Below are positions 17,108-24,905 of a DNA stretch of 33,017 nt, piece by piece (the stretch's first letter is position 1; each line of letters opens with the position of its first letter). Where the stretch lies: assembly GCA_045613685.1 (NCBI GenBank), contig JAZLBL010000036.1, positions 1-33,017 on the forward strand, in the 5' to 3' direction. Below the pieces are notes generated by a model that searched no databases, was not told the origin of the DNA, and saw only the letters and a list, made by a program, of their open reading frames with translations. The translations under genes were made by a program, and so were the position numbers. This DNA comes from Fimenecus sp045613685 (GTDB taxonomy: Bacteria; Bacillota; Clostridia; Oscillospirales; Acutalibacteraceae).

Positions 17108-18055
17108 ATGATTAAAGAAGCAATCGGAACCGGCAATACGGTTGACGAAGCAAGAGCTGCTGCAATGCTCGAATTGGGCGTTACAGACTTCGACGATTTT
17201 TCAGTTGAAGTTTTGCAGACTCCTGTTAAAAAAATTCTTGGTCTTTTTGGTGGTAACCCTGCAAAAGTTAAGATTACTATTGAAGTAGAAGACCCAAAAC
17301 CTGAAAAGAAACCAAACAACAAAAACAACAAAAAACACGATAAAAAAGTCGTTAAAAACGAAAATAAAAAGCCAGAAAAGAAAGAAGAACCAAAGGTAGA
17401 GAAAAAAGAAGAAACAGAACTTCCTTTGAACGAAACAAATCTTTATGGTGAAACAGTTGAATATATCAAGTCAATCGTTCTCGGACTCGGTATGACAAAA
17501 TGCAATATCAAAGAAATGTCAAACGAAGAAGAAATCTATTTTGAACTTGATTGTGGTGATGATTATGGTATCATCATCGGTAAACGTGGTGAAACTCTTG
17601 ATGCTATTCAATATCTTGCAAGAATGATGGCAAACAAGGGTAACCAGAGTTACAAGAGAGTTTCAATCAATGTTGGTAATTACCGTGCAAAGAGAGAAGA
17701 AACTCTTAAAATTCTTGCTAGAAAAACAGCAATCAAAGCTGTTCGTCAGAGCAGAAACATTTCTCTTGAACCAATGAACCCATATGAAAGAAGAATTATT
17801 CATACTGCAGTTCAAGAAATCGAAGGTGCAACATCTCATTCAATCGGTTCAGACCTTGACAGAAGAGTTGTTATTACTCCTGTTGAAGGTGCAAAGAACA
17901 ATTCACGTGGCAGAAACGGTGGTTATAACCGTGGTGGCAGACGTGAAAAGAGAGAAGCATATAAACCAGAGATTTCTCCTGACAGAGCACCAAAGAGTGA
18001 TATTGATGGTGGCTCACTTTATGGCAAGGTTGAAATCCCAACAATTACAGACTAA
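17108..18055 (+). CDS. khpB: RNA-binding protein Jag/KhpB (Jag_N-KH-R3H)
   Basis: 315 residues. Domains in order: an N-terminal Jag domain (1-60, with 'KKILGLFGGNPAKVKI'), a Lys/Glu/Asn-rich low-complexity linker (about 62-105), a KH domain with GKRG at 158-161, and an R3H domain with R228-x3-H232. A Gly/Arg-rich tail (about 264-285) follows. KhpB binds RNA, usually with KhpA, and links cell elongation and division in Firmicutes. It begins two bases after yidC, with RBS GAGGTG inside the yidC end, and is followed by a terminator. The RG-rich tail may extend RNA contact. Confidence 0.95.
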   Translation: MIKEAIGTGNTVDEARAAAMLELGVTDFDDFSVEVLQTPVKKILGLFGGNPAKVKITIEVEDPKPEKKPNNKNNKKHDKKVVKNENKKPEKKEEPKVEKKEETELPLNETNLYGETVEYIKSIVLGLGMTKCNIKEMSNEEEIYFELDCGDDYGIIIGKRGETLDAIQYLARMMANKGNQSYKRVSINVGNYRAKREETLKILARKTAIKAVRQSRNISLEPMNPYERRIIHTAVQEIEGATSHSIGSDLDRRVVITPVEGAKNNSRGRNGGYNRGGRREKREAYKPEISPDRAPKSDIDGGSLYGKVEIPTITD

Positions 18056-18060
18056 TTGAT

Positions 18061-18098
18061 AATCGGCGGTGGTAGGAATACTTATCGCCGATTTTTAT
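18061..18098 (+). terminator. Intrinsic terminator after khpB
   Basis: AATCGGCG (18061-18068) pairs perfectly with CGCCGATT (18086-18093) around a 17-nt loop, followed by a T run. It occupies the place where mnmE lies in many relatives and separates the rpmH-khpB operon from mnmG. Confidence 0.85.
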
Positions 18099-18114
18099 TT
18101 CAAGGATTGATATT

Positions 18115-19983
18115 ATGGAATATTTTGCAAAAGATTATGATATAGCTGTCATTGGTGCAGGTCATGCAGGTATTGAAGCAGCTTTGGCTTGTGCACGACT
18201 TGGTGCAAAAACAGTTATTTTTACAATTAATATGGATTGGGTCGGCAATATGCCTTGTAACCCATCAATCGGTGGAACATCAAAGGGACATCTTGTTCGT
18301 GAAATTGATGCTCTCGGTGGTGAAATGGGTATTGCAGCTGACAAAACATCCATACAGACAAGAATGTTGAATCGAGGAAAAGGTCCTGCGGTTCATTCTT
18401 TGCGTGCCCAAATTGACAGACGCGAATATTCCAAATATATGAAACACACCCTTGAAAAGCAAGAAAATCTTGATATGAAACAAGCAGAAATCGTTGACCT
18501 TTATAAAAAGGACGGCGTTTTCTATCTTAAAACTCAACTTGAAGCAATTTATTCTGCAAAAGCAGTAATTCTTGCAACAGGTACATTCTTGGGTGGAAGA
18601 ATCTATATTGGTGATATTTCTTATGATAGTGGCCCTGACGGAATGTTTGCGGCAACTCGTCTTTCAGAAGCACTTTATAAAATGAATATTCCACTTCGTA
18701 GATTTAAAACAGGTACTCCATCACGAGTTAATAGACGCAGTGTTGATTTTTCTGAATTGGAAATTCAAGAGGGTGACGAGCAGGTTGTTCCATTCTCTTT
18801 TGCAACAACAGAATTGCCAGAGAATAAGTCTGTTTGTCATATTACTTATACAAACGAAGAAACAAAGAGAATTATCCTTGAAAATATTCATCGCTCTCCC
18901 CTTTATTCAGGTAAAATCGAGGGTGTTGGTCCAAGATATTGTCCAAGTATCGAAGATAAGATTGTCCGTTTTGAAGAAAAAGAAAGACATCAGTTATTTA
19001 TTGAGCCTTGTGGACTTGATACTGAAGAATTATATCTTCAAGGTATGTCTTCTTCTCTTCCTGAAGACGTGCAACTTAAATTCTTGCGCAGTATCAAAGG
19101 CCTTGAAAATGTTGAAGTTATGAGAACTGCTTATGCTATTGAATATGACTGTGTTGACCCATTGGCACTTAAAGCATCGCTTGAATTCAATGATATAGAC
19201 GGGTTATTTGGTGCAGGTCAGTTTAATGGCTCGTCAGGATATGAAGAAGCCGCTGCACAGGGACTTGTTGCAGGTGTGAATGCAGTTAGAAAAATTCAGG
19301 GAAAAGAACCATTTATTCTTGACCGTGCTTCTTCTTATATTGGCACTCTTATTGATGACCTTGTTACAAAGGGTTGCTCAGACCCATACAGAATGATGAC
19401 ATCTCGTAGTGAATACAGACTTTTACTTCGTCAGGATAATGCAGATATCCGACTTATGCACTATGGTTATGAAATCGGACTTATCTCACAAGAAAGATAT
19501 GATAAATTCTTAAATAAACTTGAACTTATTAAGCAAGAGCGTGAAAGAGTTGAAAGCATTACTATTGCACCGTCAGACGAAATTAATGAAGTGCTTGTTT
19601 CACGTGAAACAGCACCGATGAAGACAGGTATCAGACTTGCTGAACTTATCAAGCGTCCACAACTTGACTATGAATGCTTGACACCATTCGACAAAACTCG
19701 ACCTGAACTCTCACCAGATGTTTTTGAACAAGTTGAAATTGATTTGAAATATGAGGGATACATCAAACGTCAACAAGCAAAGGTTGACGAGATGAGAAGA
19801 CTTGAAGTCAAGAAAATTCCTGCCGATATTGATTATGATGATGTTTATTCTCTTCGACTTGAAGCAAGAGAAAAACTTAAAAAGGTTCGTCCTGAAAGTG
19901 TGGGACAAGCTTCTCGTATAAGTGGTGTTTCACCATCAGATATTTCAGTATTGCTTATTTATCTTAAAAAGGAACAGATATAA
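18115..19983 (+). CDS. mnmG: tRNA uridine-34 modification FAD enzyme MnmG (GidA)
   Basis: 622 residues, full length. It is the FAD-dependent partner of MnmE in making the C5 carbon substituent on U34. The FAD-binding Rossmann motif VIGAGHAGIEA is at 12-22, the 'PCNPSIGG' motif at about 48-55, and the conserved 'GLFGAGQFNGSSGYEEAAAQG' region (split around residue 365) is clear. The C-terminal helical domain that docks MnmE and tRNA is intact. The codons for LVSRET (494-499) contain a perfect parS palindrome. Its stop shares one base with the rsmG start (TAATG). RBS AAGGA. Confidence 0.98.
   Translation: MEYFAKDYDIAVIGAGHAGIEAALACARLGAKTVIFTINMDWVGNMPCNPSIGGTSKGHLVREIDALGGEMGIAADKTSIQTRMLNRGKGPAVHSLRAQIDRREYSKYMKHTLEKQENLDMKQAEIVDLYKKDGVFYLKTQLEAIYSAKAVILATGTFLGGRIYIGDISYDSGPDGMFAATRLSEALYKMNIPLRRFKTGTPSRVNRRSVDFSELEIQEGDEQVVPFSFATTELPENKSVCHITYTNEETKRIILENIHRSPLYSGKIEGVGPRYCPSIEDKIVRFEEKERHQLFIEPCGLDTEELYLQGMSSSLPEDVQLKFLRSIKGLENVEVMRTAYAIEYDCVDPLALKASLEFNDIDGLFGAGQFNGSSGYEEAAAQGLVAGVNAVRKIQGKEPFILDRASSYIGTLIDDLVTKGCSDPYRMMTSRSEYRLLLRQDNADIRLMHYGYEIGLISQERYDKFLNKLELIKQERERVESITIAPSDEINEVLVSRETAPMKTGIRLAELIKRPQLDYECLTPFDKTRPELSPDVFEQVEIDLKYEGYIKRQQAKVDEMRRLEVKKIPADIDYDDVYSLRLEAREKLKKVRPESVGQASRISGVSPSDISVLLIYLKKEQI
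19596..19611. promoter_or_regulatory. parS site inside mnmG
   Basis: TGTTTCACGTGAAACA, a perfect 16-bp palindrome and one base from the Bacillus parS consensus TGTTCCACGTGAAACA. It is the expected ParB (Spo0J) loading site, 3.1 kb upstream of parB. Confidence 0.92.
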
Positions 19984-20696
19984 TGCTAAATAAAGAATTA
20001 TTTTACGAAACAATTAAATCTTTTGAAATAGAAATTGACGAAGATGCTTTTTCTCGTCTTGATAAGTTTGCAGAATTACTTATTGAAACAAATAAAAGTT
20101 TTAATCTCACTGCAATTAAAGAACCTGACGACGTTACAGTAAAACACTTTGCCGATTGTCTTGCTATTTTCAAATATGTTAATATTCCTGAAAATGCAAA
20201 GATTATTGATGTTGGCACAGGTGCAGGATTTCCAGGACTTGTGTTGAAACTCGCAAGACCGGATATCAATATGACTTTTCTTGACAGTACAAAGAAAAAG
20301 TTGGGATTCATTGAAAATGTTCTTGATGCTTGTGGTGTTTCAGGTGAAACTCTTCATATGAGAGCCGAAGAAGCAGCACAACTCTCTAAATACCGTGAAC
20401 AATTTGATTTTGCAACAGCAAGAGCAGTTGCAGCACTCCCCGTCCTTTCTGAATATTGTTTGCCATTTGTAAAGCAAGGTGGTAGCTTTATTTCAATGAA
20501 ATCTGCCGAAAGCAACGAAGAAATGGATGCAGCGAGAAAAGCTATCAGCATTCTTGGTGGCAAAATTGAAAGTGATATTGTGTTTGATTTAGTCGAAAAT
20601 ATGCCTCGCAGAATTATCACAATTAAAAAGAATTCGCAAACTCCGACAAAATATCCAAGACCATCTGCACAAATCGCTAAAAAACCATTAAAATAA
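19983..20696 (+). CDS. rsmG: 16S rRNA (guanine-527-N7) methyltransferase RsmG
   Basis: 237 residues. The SAM-binding motif DVGTGAGFPG is at 76-85 and the family's NLTAI at 41-45. It methylates G527 (E. coli numbering) in the 530 loop of 16S rRNA; loss in other bacteria gives low-level streptomycin resistance. It overlaps mnmG by one base, the usual mnmG-rsmG pair. The C-terminal tail (SQTPTKYPRPSAQIAKKPL) matches the family end. The region behind it holds a terminator-like hairpin overlapping the noc promoter. Confidence 0.97.
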   Translation: MLNKELFYETIKSFEIEIDEDAFSRLDKFAELLIETNKSFNLTAIKEPDDVTVKHFADCLAIFKYVNIPENAKIIDVGTGAGFPGLVLKLARPDINMTFLDSTKKKLGFIENVLDACGVSGETLHMRAEEAAQLSKYREQFDFATARAVAALPVLSEYCLPFVKQGGSFISMKSAESNEEMDAARKAISILGGKIESDIVFDLVENMPRRIITIKKNSQTPTKYPRPSAQIAKKPLK

Positions 20697-20742
20697 TGAC
20701 GAAAACCGTTGATGCATAAGGATTTTGGACGAACGGATTTTC

Positions 20743-20772
20743 TTTACAAATTAACCTCCCAGGTGCTATGAT
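20743..20772 (+). promoter_or_regulatory. Promoter of the noc-like gene
   Basis: TTTACA (20743-20748), 18-bp spacer, TATGAT (20767-20772). The expected start near 20779 lies inside the loop of the hairpin at 20753-20800, so this transcript would lack the hairpin's 5' arm. Confidence 0.7.
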
Positions 20773-20806
20773 TTAGACAAGGACAAGCACTGCGGAGGTT
20801 TTTATT
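20753..20806 (+). terminator. Terminator-like hairpin overlapping noc promoter and RBS
   Basis: AACCTCC (20753-20759) pairs with GGAGGTT (20794-20800), and inside it GTGCT (20763-20767) with AGCAC (20786-20790); TTTTTATTT follows. Only read-through RNA from rsmG can form it. The 3' arm contains the noc ribosome-binding site GGAGG. Confidence 0.7.
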
Positions 20807-20807
20807 T

Positions 20808-21635
20808 ATGCTCAGAAAACAAAACAAAATAAGACCGGATAGTCAGATACTTATGATTCCACAAGGTGATATTCTCCCAAATCCAAATCAACCAAGAAAA
20901 AGGTTTGATTATGACGAACTTGAAGGACTTGCTCAAAGTATCCGTGCCAATGGTATTCTCCAACCGTTGATAGTGAGAGAATTAGAAAACGGAAAATATG
21001 AACTTGTTGCAGGTGAACGAAGACTTCGTGCGGCAAGGCTTACAGGACTGACAAAAGTGCCATGTATTGTCAGTGAAATTTCTGAAACAGATTCTGCAAT
21101 TTTTGCAGTGCTTGAGAACCTTCAAAGACAGGATCTTGATTATTTTGAAGAAGCCGAAGCGTTGGCTACTCTTGTCAGTGATTATCATATGGGACAAGAC
21201 GAGCTCTGCAAGAAGTTAGGCAAGGCACAGTCAACAATATCAAACAAGTTGAGATTATTGAAACTCAGTGATGAAATGAGATATCAGATAAGCCGTGCAG
21301 GACTTTCAGAGCGTCACGCAAGAGCGTTACTTTCTTTAACAGATGAAGTTCAGCGAGCAAGAGCATTATCAATTATAATTGACAGACATTTAACCGTAAG
21401 TGAGAGCGAACAATTAATTGACCAGATGATAAGAAAAAACGAAGCACCAAAGAAACAAATGCTTCGTGGTTTTAAAGATATTCGTATATTTATCAACACA
21501 TTGAATAATGCAGTTGATAACATAAGACGAGCAGGAATTGATGCAGATTCAGTTAAAACAGAAACTGATGAATATGTAGAATACATAGTTCGAATTCCTA
21601 AAATTGACGATGTAGTAAAAGATATTGCTACATAA
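20808..21635 (+). CDS. noc: ParB-family protein, Noc-like nucleoid occlusion factor
   Basis: 275 residues. The ParB/Srx CTP-binding domain has GERRLRAAR at 69-77 and ENLQRQDL at 103-110; a helix-turn-helix lies at about 129-150, followed by helices and a C-terminal dimer domain. It is a second ParB paralogue beside parB at 22.7 kb, at exactly the place of noc between rsmG and soj in Bacillus. Noc binds its own palindromes and blocks septum formation over DNA. The N-terminus (MLRKQNKIRPDSQ) is short and basic; a membrane-targeting amphipathic helix is not obvious. I saw no copy of the Bacillus Noc site ATTTCCCGGGAAAT here, so DNA specificity is open. It has its own promoter. Confidence 0.85.
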   Translation: MLRKQNKIRPDSQILMIPQGDILPNPNQPRKRFDYDELEGLAQSIRANGILQPLIVRELENGKYELVAGERRLRAARLTGLTKVPCIVSEISETDSAIFAVLENLQRQDLDYFEEAEALATLVSDYHMGQDELCKKLGKAQSTISNKLRLLKLSDEMRYQISRAGLSERHARALLSLTDEVQRARALSIIIDRHLTVSESEQLIDQMIRKNEAPKKQMLRGFKDIRIFINTLNNAVDNIRRAGIDADSVKTETDEYVEYIVRIPKIDDVVKDIAT

Positions 21636-21647
21636 ATTCGGTAAAAC

Positions 21648-21699
21648 CACCGGTTATCCCCCGATAACACAGGTGATTTTATATAGTGGCGAAAGCCAC
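21648..21699 (+). other. Two tandem hairpins in the noc 3' region
   Basis: First, CACC-g-GTTATC-cccc-GATAAC-aca-GGTG (21648-21675). Second, GTGGC-GAAA-GCCAC (21686-21699), a perfect tetraloop hairpin. Neither is followed by a T run; the third hairpin at 21736 is the terminator. They may stabilise the noc mRNA 3' end or belong to a small RNA. Confidence 0.55.
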
Positions 21700-21735
21700 C
21701 CATATCCTTCTCTTTCACACCCCACATCCACAGCG

Positions 21736-21760
21736 AAAGGCTCCCGAAAGGGAGTCTTTT
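21736..21760 (+). terminator. Intrinsic terminator of the noc transcript
   Basis: A 10-bp stem AAAGGCTCCC/GGGAGTCTTT (one G-U) with a GAAA loop, followed by T and then GCTTTT. Confidence 0.85.
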
Positions 21761-21771
21761 GCTTTTATAAA

Positions 21772-21787
21772 TGTTTCACGTGAAACG
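21772..21787. promoter_or_regulatory. parS site upstream of parA
   Basis: TGTTTCACGTGAAACG matches the palindrome inside mnmG at 15 of 16 bases. It lies between the noc terminator and the parA start, about 150 bp before the coding region. Confidence 0.88.
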
Positions 21788-21861
21788 TTTTATGCAAATA
21801 TAACACATTTGACTACTAAAATTTGCCATATAAAATTTAAAATTTTGCTTTTATTTTTATA

Positions 21862-21880
21862 ATAAGTATGTTATACTTAT
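21862..21880. promoter_or_regulatory. Palindrome before parA, possible operator/promoter
   Basis: ATAAGTAT-GTT-ATACTTAT is a perfect 8+3+8 inverted repeat. TATAAT (21858-21863) and TATACT (21872-21877) are possible -10 elements in and beside it. No convincing -35 was found, so the promoter is not fixed. Confidence 0.45.
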
Positions 21881-21896
21881 GTAAAATCGGGTATTA

Positions 21897-21914
21897 GGGT
21901 GCAAAAAAGCACCC
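21897..21914 (+). other. Hairpin just upstream of the parA RBS
   Basis: GGGTGC-AAAAAA-GCACCC is a perfect 6-bp stem followed by ATTTTACC, 13 bases before the GGAG of parA. It could be a weak attenuator or mRNA stabiliser. Confidence 0.5.
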
Positions 21915-21940
21915 ATTTTACCATTTCGGAGTGGGATTTT

Positions 21941-22705
21941 TTGGCAAAAGTTGTTTCAATTATTAACCAAAAAGGTGGTGTAGGTAAAACTACTACTGCC
22001 GTTAGCCTTGCAGCCGCAGTTGGTGCAAAGGGATACAGAGTTTTACTTGCAGACATTGACCCACAGGGCAATTCAACAAGTGGATTCGGTATAAACAAAA
22101 GAAAAATCACAAATTCATCATATGATGTGCTTGTTAAAGATATCAACGCAAATGATGCAGTTGTAAAGACTCAGTTTAAAAATGTTGATGTTATTCCTGC
22201 TGATTTGAATCTTGCAGGTGCAGAAGTTGAATTAATTGAGATTGAGAAAAGAGAAGCAAGACTTAAAATTGCTGTTGCTCAACTTTGGGACAAGTATGAT
22301 TATATTTTCTTTGACTGTCCCCCTTCTCTCGGTCTTATTACAATCAACGCGTTAACAGCGTCAGACACGTTCTTAGTTCCCGTTCAATGTGAATTCTATG
22401 CTCTTGAAGGACTTGCTCAACTTATGGCAACTGTCCGTCAAGTAAAGAGATTATATAATCCACATATTGAACTTGAAGGCGTTTTACAGACAATGTATGA
22501 CGGAAGACTTAATCTCACACAACAAGTTGTAACAGAGATTAAAAAATTCTTCCCAAATAAAGTCTACAAAACAACTATTCCAAGAAATGTCAGACTTTCA
22601 GAGGCTCCATCATTCGGTGAGCCGATTATGTATTATGATAAGCATTCAAAAGGCGCATTGGCATATGACGCTTTTGCAGACGAATTCTTATCACAACAGA
22701 AGTGA
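21941..22705 (+). CDS. parA: Chromosome partitioning ATPase ParA (Soj)
   Basis: 254 residues from the preferred TTG start at 21941 (MAKVVSIINQKGGVGKTT), with GGAG nine bases upstream. A GTG at 21899 is in frame but lies inside a perfect hairpin and would add a 14-residue tail unlike the family. The deviant Walker A KGGVGKTT is at 11-18, and 'DIDPQGNSTSG' and 'FFDCPPSLG' mark the other ATPase motifs. Soj works with Spo0J and parS in origin segregation and tunes DnaA. parB follows after 12 bp, and a parS site lies in the upstream region. Confidence 0.96.
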   Translation: MAKVVSIINQKGGVGKTTTAVSLAAAVGAKGYRVLLADIDPQGNSTSGFGINKRKITNSSYDVLVKDINANDAVVKTQFKNVDVIPADLNLAGAEVELIEIEKREARLKIAVAQLWDKYDYIFFDCPPSLGLITINALTASDTFLVPVQCEFYALEGLAQLMATVRQVKRLYNPHIELEGVLQTMYDGRLNLTQQVVTEIKKFFPNKVYKTTIPRNVRLSEAPSFGEPIMYYDKHSKGALAYDAFADEFLSQQK

Positions 22706-22717
22706 TGAGGTGAAGAT

Positions 22718-23578
22718 ATGGCAAAAAAAGGTGGATTGGGCACAGGTTTAGACGCTCTTTTTCTTGATAATTCGGCAACAGAGAGCAATAACACTGCTGT
22801 AACTCTTCCAATTAGTGAAATTGAGCCTAACCGTGAACAGCCAAGAAAGATATTCAATGAAAAAGCTCTTGAAGAATTGGCAAAGAGCATTGAGCAAAAC
22901 GGAATTATCCAACCTTTGCTTGTTCGTCCTATGAGTGATGGTAGTTACCAGCTTGTAGCCGGTGAACGCAGATGGCGTGCAGCTCGTATGGCAGGGCTTA
23001 CAGAAGTACCGGTTACTATCCGTGAAATGACTGACGAAGAAGCAAGTGTATTCGCTCTTATTGAAAACTTGCAAAGAGAAGATTTGAATCCTGTTGAAGA
23101 AGCAGAAGGACTTAAATCTCTTATTGAAACTTATGGTTTCACACAAGAAGAAGCTGCCGAAAGGGTTGGCAAATCCCGTGTAGCAGTTACAAATACATTG
23201 AGATTACTAAAACTTCCTGAATCTGTATTAGGCTTACTTGGCAACGGCAAGCTCACAGCAGGTCATTCTCGTGCACTTCTTTCTCTTGATGACGAAAAAG
23301 AGATGCTCAGAATCGCAGATGCGGCTATAAGCCAGGACCTTTCAGTACGTCAGGTTGAAAAAATGGTTAAATACGCTTTGCAGGGTGAAAAACCAAAGCC
23401 TAAAAAGCGTGATAAAAAGAGAGATAAATTCTATGACGAGGTTGAGATTGCTCTCACAAATGTGCTTGGTAGAAAGGTTAAAGTATATTTATCCAGCACA
23501 GGTCATAAAGGTACTCTTGAATTTGAATTCTTCGGTAAAGAAGATTTAACAAAACTTGCAAAGGAATTTGACAAATAA
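22718..23578 (+). CDS. parB: Chromosome partitioning protein ParB (Spo0J)
   Basis: 286 residues. It begins MAKKGGLGTGLDALF, the conserved N-terminal segment of Spo0J that stimulates the ParA ATPase. The CTP-binding motif GERRWRAAR is at 82-90, ENLQREDLNPVEEA at 116-129, and the helix-turn-helix at about 142-165 reads parS. A lysine-rich linker (about 222-235) precedes the C-terminal dimerisation domain. The RBS GAGGTGAAG follows the parA stop directly. Its presumed targets, the two parS sites at 19596 and 21772, lie upstream within 3.2 kb. It shares the fold with the Noc-like gene but keeps the Spo0J N-terminus that Noc lacks. Confidence 0.97.
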   Translation: MAKKGGLGTGLDALFLDNSATESNNTAVTLPISEIEPNREQPRKIFNEKALEELAKSIEQNGIIQPLLVRPMSDGSYQLVAGERRWRAARMAGLTEVPVTIREMTDEEASVFALIENLQREDLNPVEEAEGLKSLIETYGFTQEEAAERVGKSRVAVTNTLRLLKLPESVLGLLGNGKLTAGHSRALLSLDDEKEMLRIADAAISQDLSVRQVEKMVKYALQGEKPKPKKRDKKRDKFYDEVEIALTNVLGRKVKVYLSSTGHKGTLEFEFFGKEDLTKLAKEFDK

Positions 23579-23589
23579 GGTGAAGTAAA

Positions 23590-24870
23590 ATGTTAGATAT
23601 AAAGTTTTTAAGAACAAATCCTGATATAGTTAAAGAAAACATCAAGAAAAAGTTTCAGGATGAAAAGCTCCCACTTGTTGATAAAGTAATCGAGCTTGAT
23701 GCTGAATACAGAGCGGCTAAAGGTCGTGGTGATGAGCTTCGTGCACTTCGTAACTCTGTAAGTAAAGAAATCGGCGGACTTATGGCTCAGGGCAAACGTG
23801 ACGAGGCAGAGGTTGTTAAACAAAAAGTTAAGGATATGGCCGACGAGCTTAACGCTTTACAGGTTAAAGAAGCAGAACTTGAGGAAGAAATCAAAAAGAT
23901 TATGCTTGTTATCCCTAACATTATTGACCCTAGCGTTCCAATCGGTAAGGACGATAGCGAAAATGTTGAAATTAAGCGTTATGGTGAACCAGTAACACCT
24001 GATTTCGAAGTTCCATATCACGTTGAAATTATGGAAAACCTTAATGGCATCGACCTTGACTCTGCAAGAAAGACAAGCGGTAACGGTTTCTACTATCTCT
24101 GTGGTGATATTGCAAGACTTCATTCAGCAATTCTTTCTTATGCAAGAGATTTTATGATTGACCGCGGATTCACTTATTATATTCCACCATTTATGATTCG
24201 TAGCGACGTTGTTACAGGCGTTATGAGCTTTGCAGAAATGGAAAATATGATGTATAAAATCGAGGGTGAAGACCTTTACCTTATCGGTACAAGCGAGCAC
24301 TCAATGATAGGTAAGTTTATTGATAGCTTTACTCCTGAAGAAGAGCTTCCAAAAACTCTTACAAGCTACTCCCCTTGCTTCCGCAAAGAAGTTGGTGCAC
24401 ACGGTATTGAAGAACGTGGCGTTTATAGAATCCATCAGTTTGAAAAACAAGAGATGATAGTTGTTTGCAAACCTGAAGAAAGCATGAAATGGTATGACGT
24501 GCTCTGGCAGAATTCAGTTGATTTCTTCCGTTCACTTGATATTCCAGTCAGAACTCTTGAATGTTGTTCAGGTGACCTTGCAGACCTTAAAGTTAAGAGC
24601 TGTGATGTTGAGGCATGGAGTCCACGTCAACAGAAATATTTCGAAGTTGGCTCATGCTCAAACCTTGGTGATGCTCAGGCAAGACGTCTCGGTATCAGAG
24701 TTAAGTCAAAAGACGGCAACTATTTTGCACATACATTAAATAATACAGTTGTTGCTCCACCAAGAATGTTGATTGCATTCCTTGAAAATAACCTTAACGA
24801 AGACGGTAGCATTAATATTCCAAAACCATTACAGATGTATATGGGTGGCAAGACAAAAATCGAGAAATAA
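23590..24870 (+). CDS. serS: Seryl-tRNA synthetase
   Basis: 426 residues. It charges tRNA-Ser. The N-terminal coiled-coil arm that grips the tRNA long variable arm spans about 30-105; the class II core follows. Motif 2 is 'FRKEVGAHGIEERGVYRIHQFEKQEM' (cited in parts: FRKEVGAHG, then RIHQFEKQEM). Motif 3 reads NNTVVAPPRMLIAFLEN rather than the E. coli-type GSGLAVGRTLVAILEN, placing it in a different bacterial SerRS subtype. It starts 11 bp after parB with RBS AAGGTGAAG, so it is probably co-transcribed with parAB. serS near the origin is common in Firmicutes. Confidence 0.96.
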   Translation: MLDIKFLRTNPDIVKENIKKKFQDEKLPLVDKVIELDAEYRAAKGRGDELRALRNSVSKEIGGLMAQGKRDEAEVVKQKVKDMADELNALQVKEAELEEEIKKIMLVIPNIIDPSVPIGKDDSENVEIKRYGEPVTPDFEVPYHVEIMENLNGIDLDSARKTSGNGFYYLCGDIARLHSAILSYARDFMIDRGFTYYIPPFMIRSDVVTGVMSFAEMENMMYKIEGEDLYLIGTSEHSMIGKFIDSFTPEEELPKTLTSYSPCFRKEVGAHGIEERGVYRIHQFEKQEMIVVCKPEESMKWYDVLWQNSVDFFRSLDIPVRTLECCSGDLADLKVKSCDVEAWSPRQQKYFEVGSCSNLGDAQARRLGIRVKSKDGNYFAHTLNNTVVAPPRMLIAFLENNLNEDGSINIPKPLQMYMGGKTKIEK

Positions 24871-24905
24871 TCTCAAAGGCAAAAACAAAACGAGAGGGAT
24901 ATACA

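Noticed and set aside
21736..21760. Noc binding site
   Set aside because: The symmetry CTCCC-GAAA-GGGAG is that of a terminator hairpin with a T tail, not the ATTTCCCGGGAAAT site.
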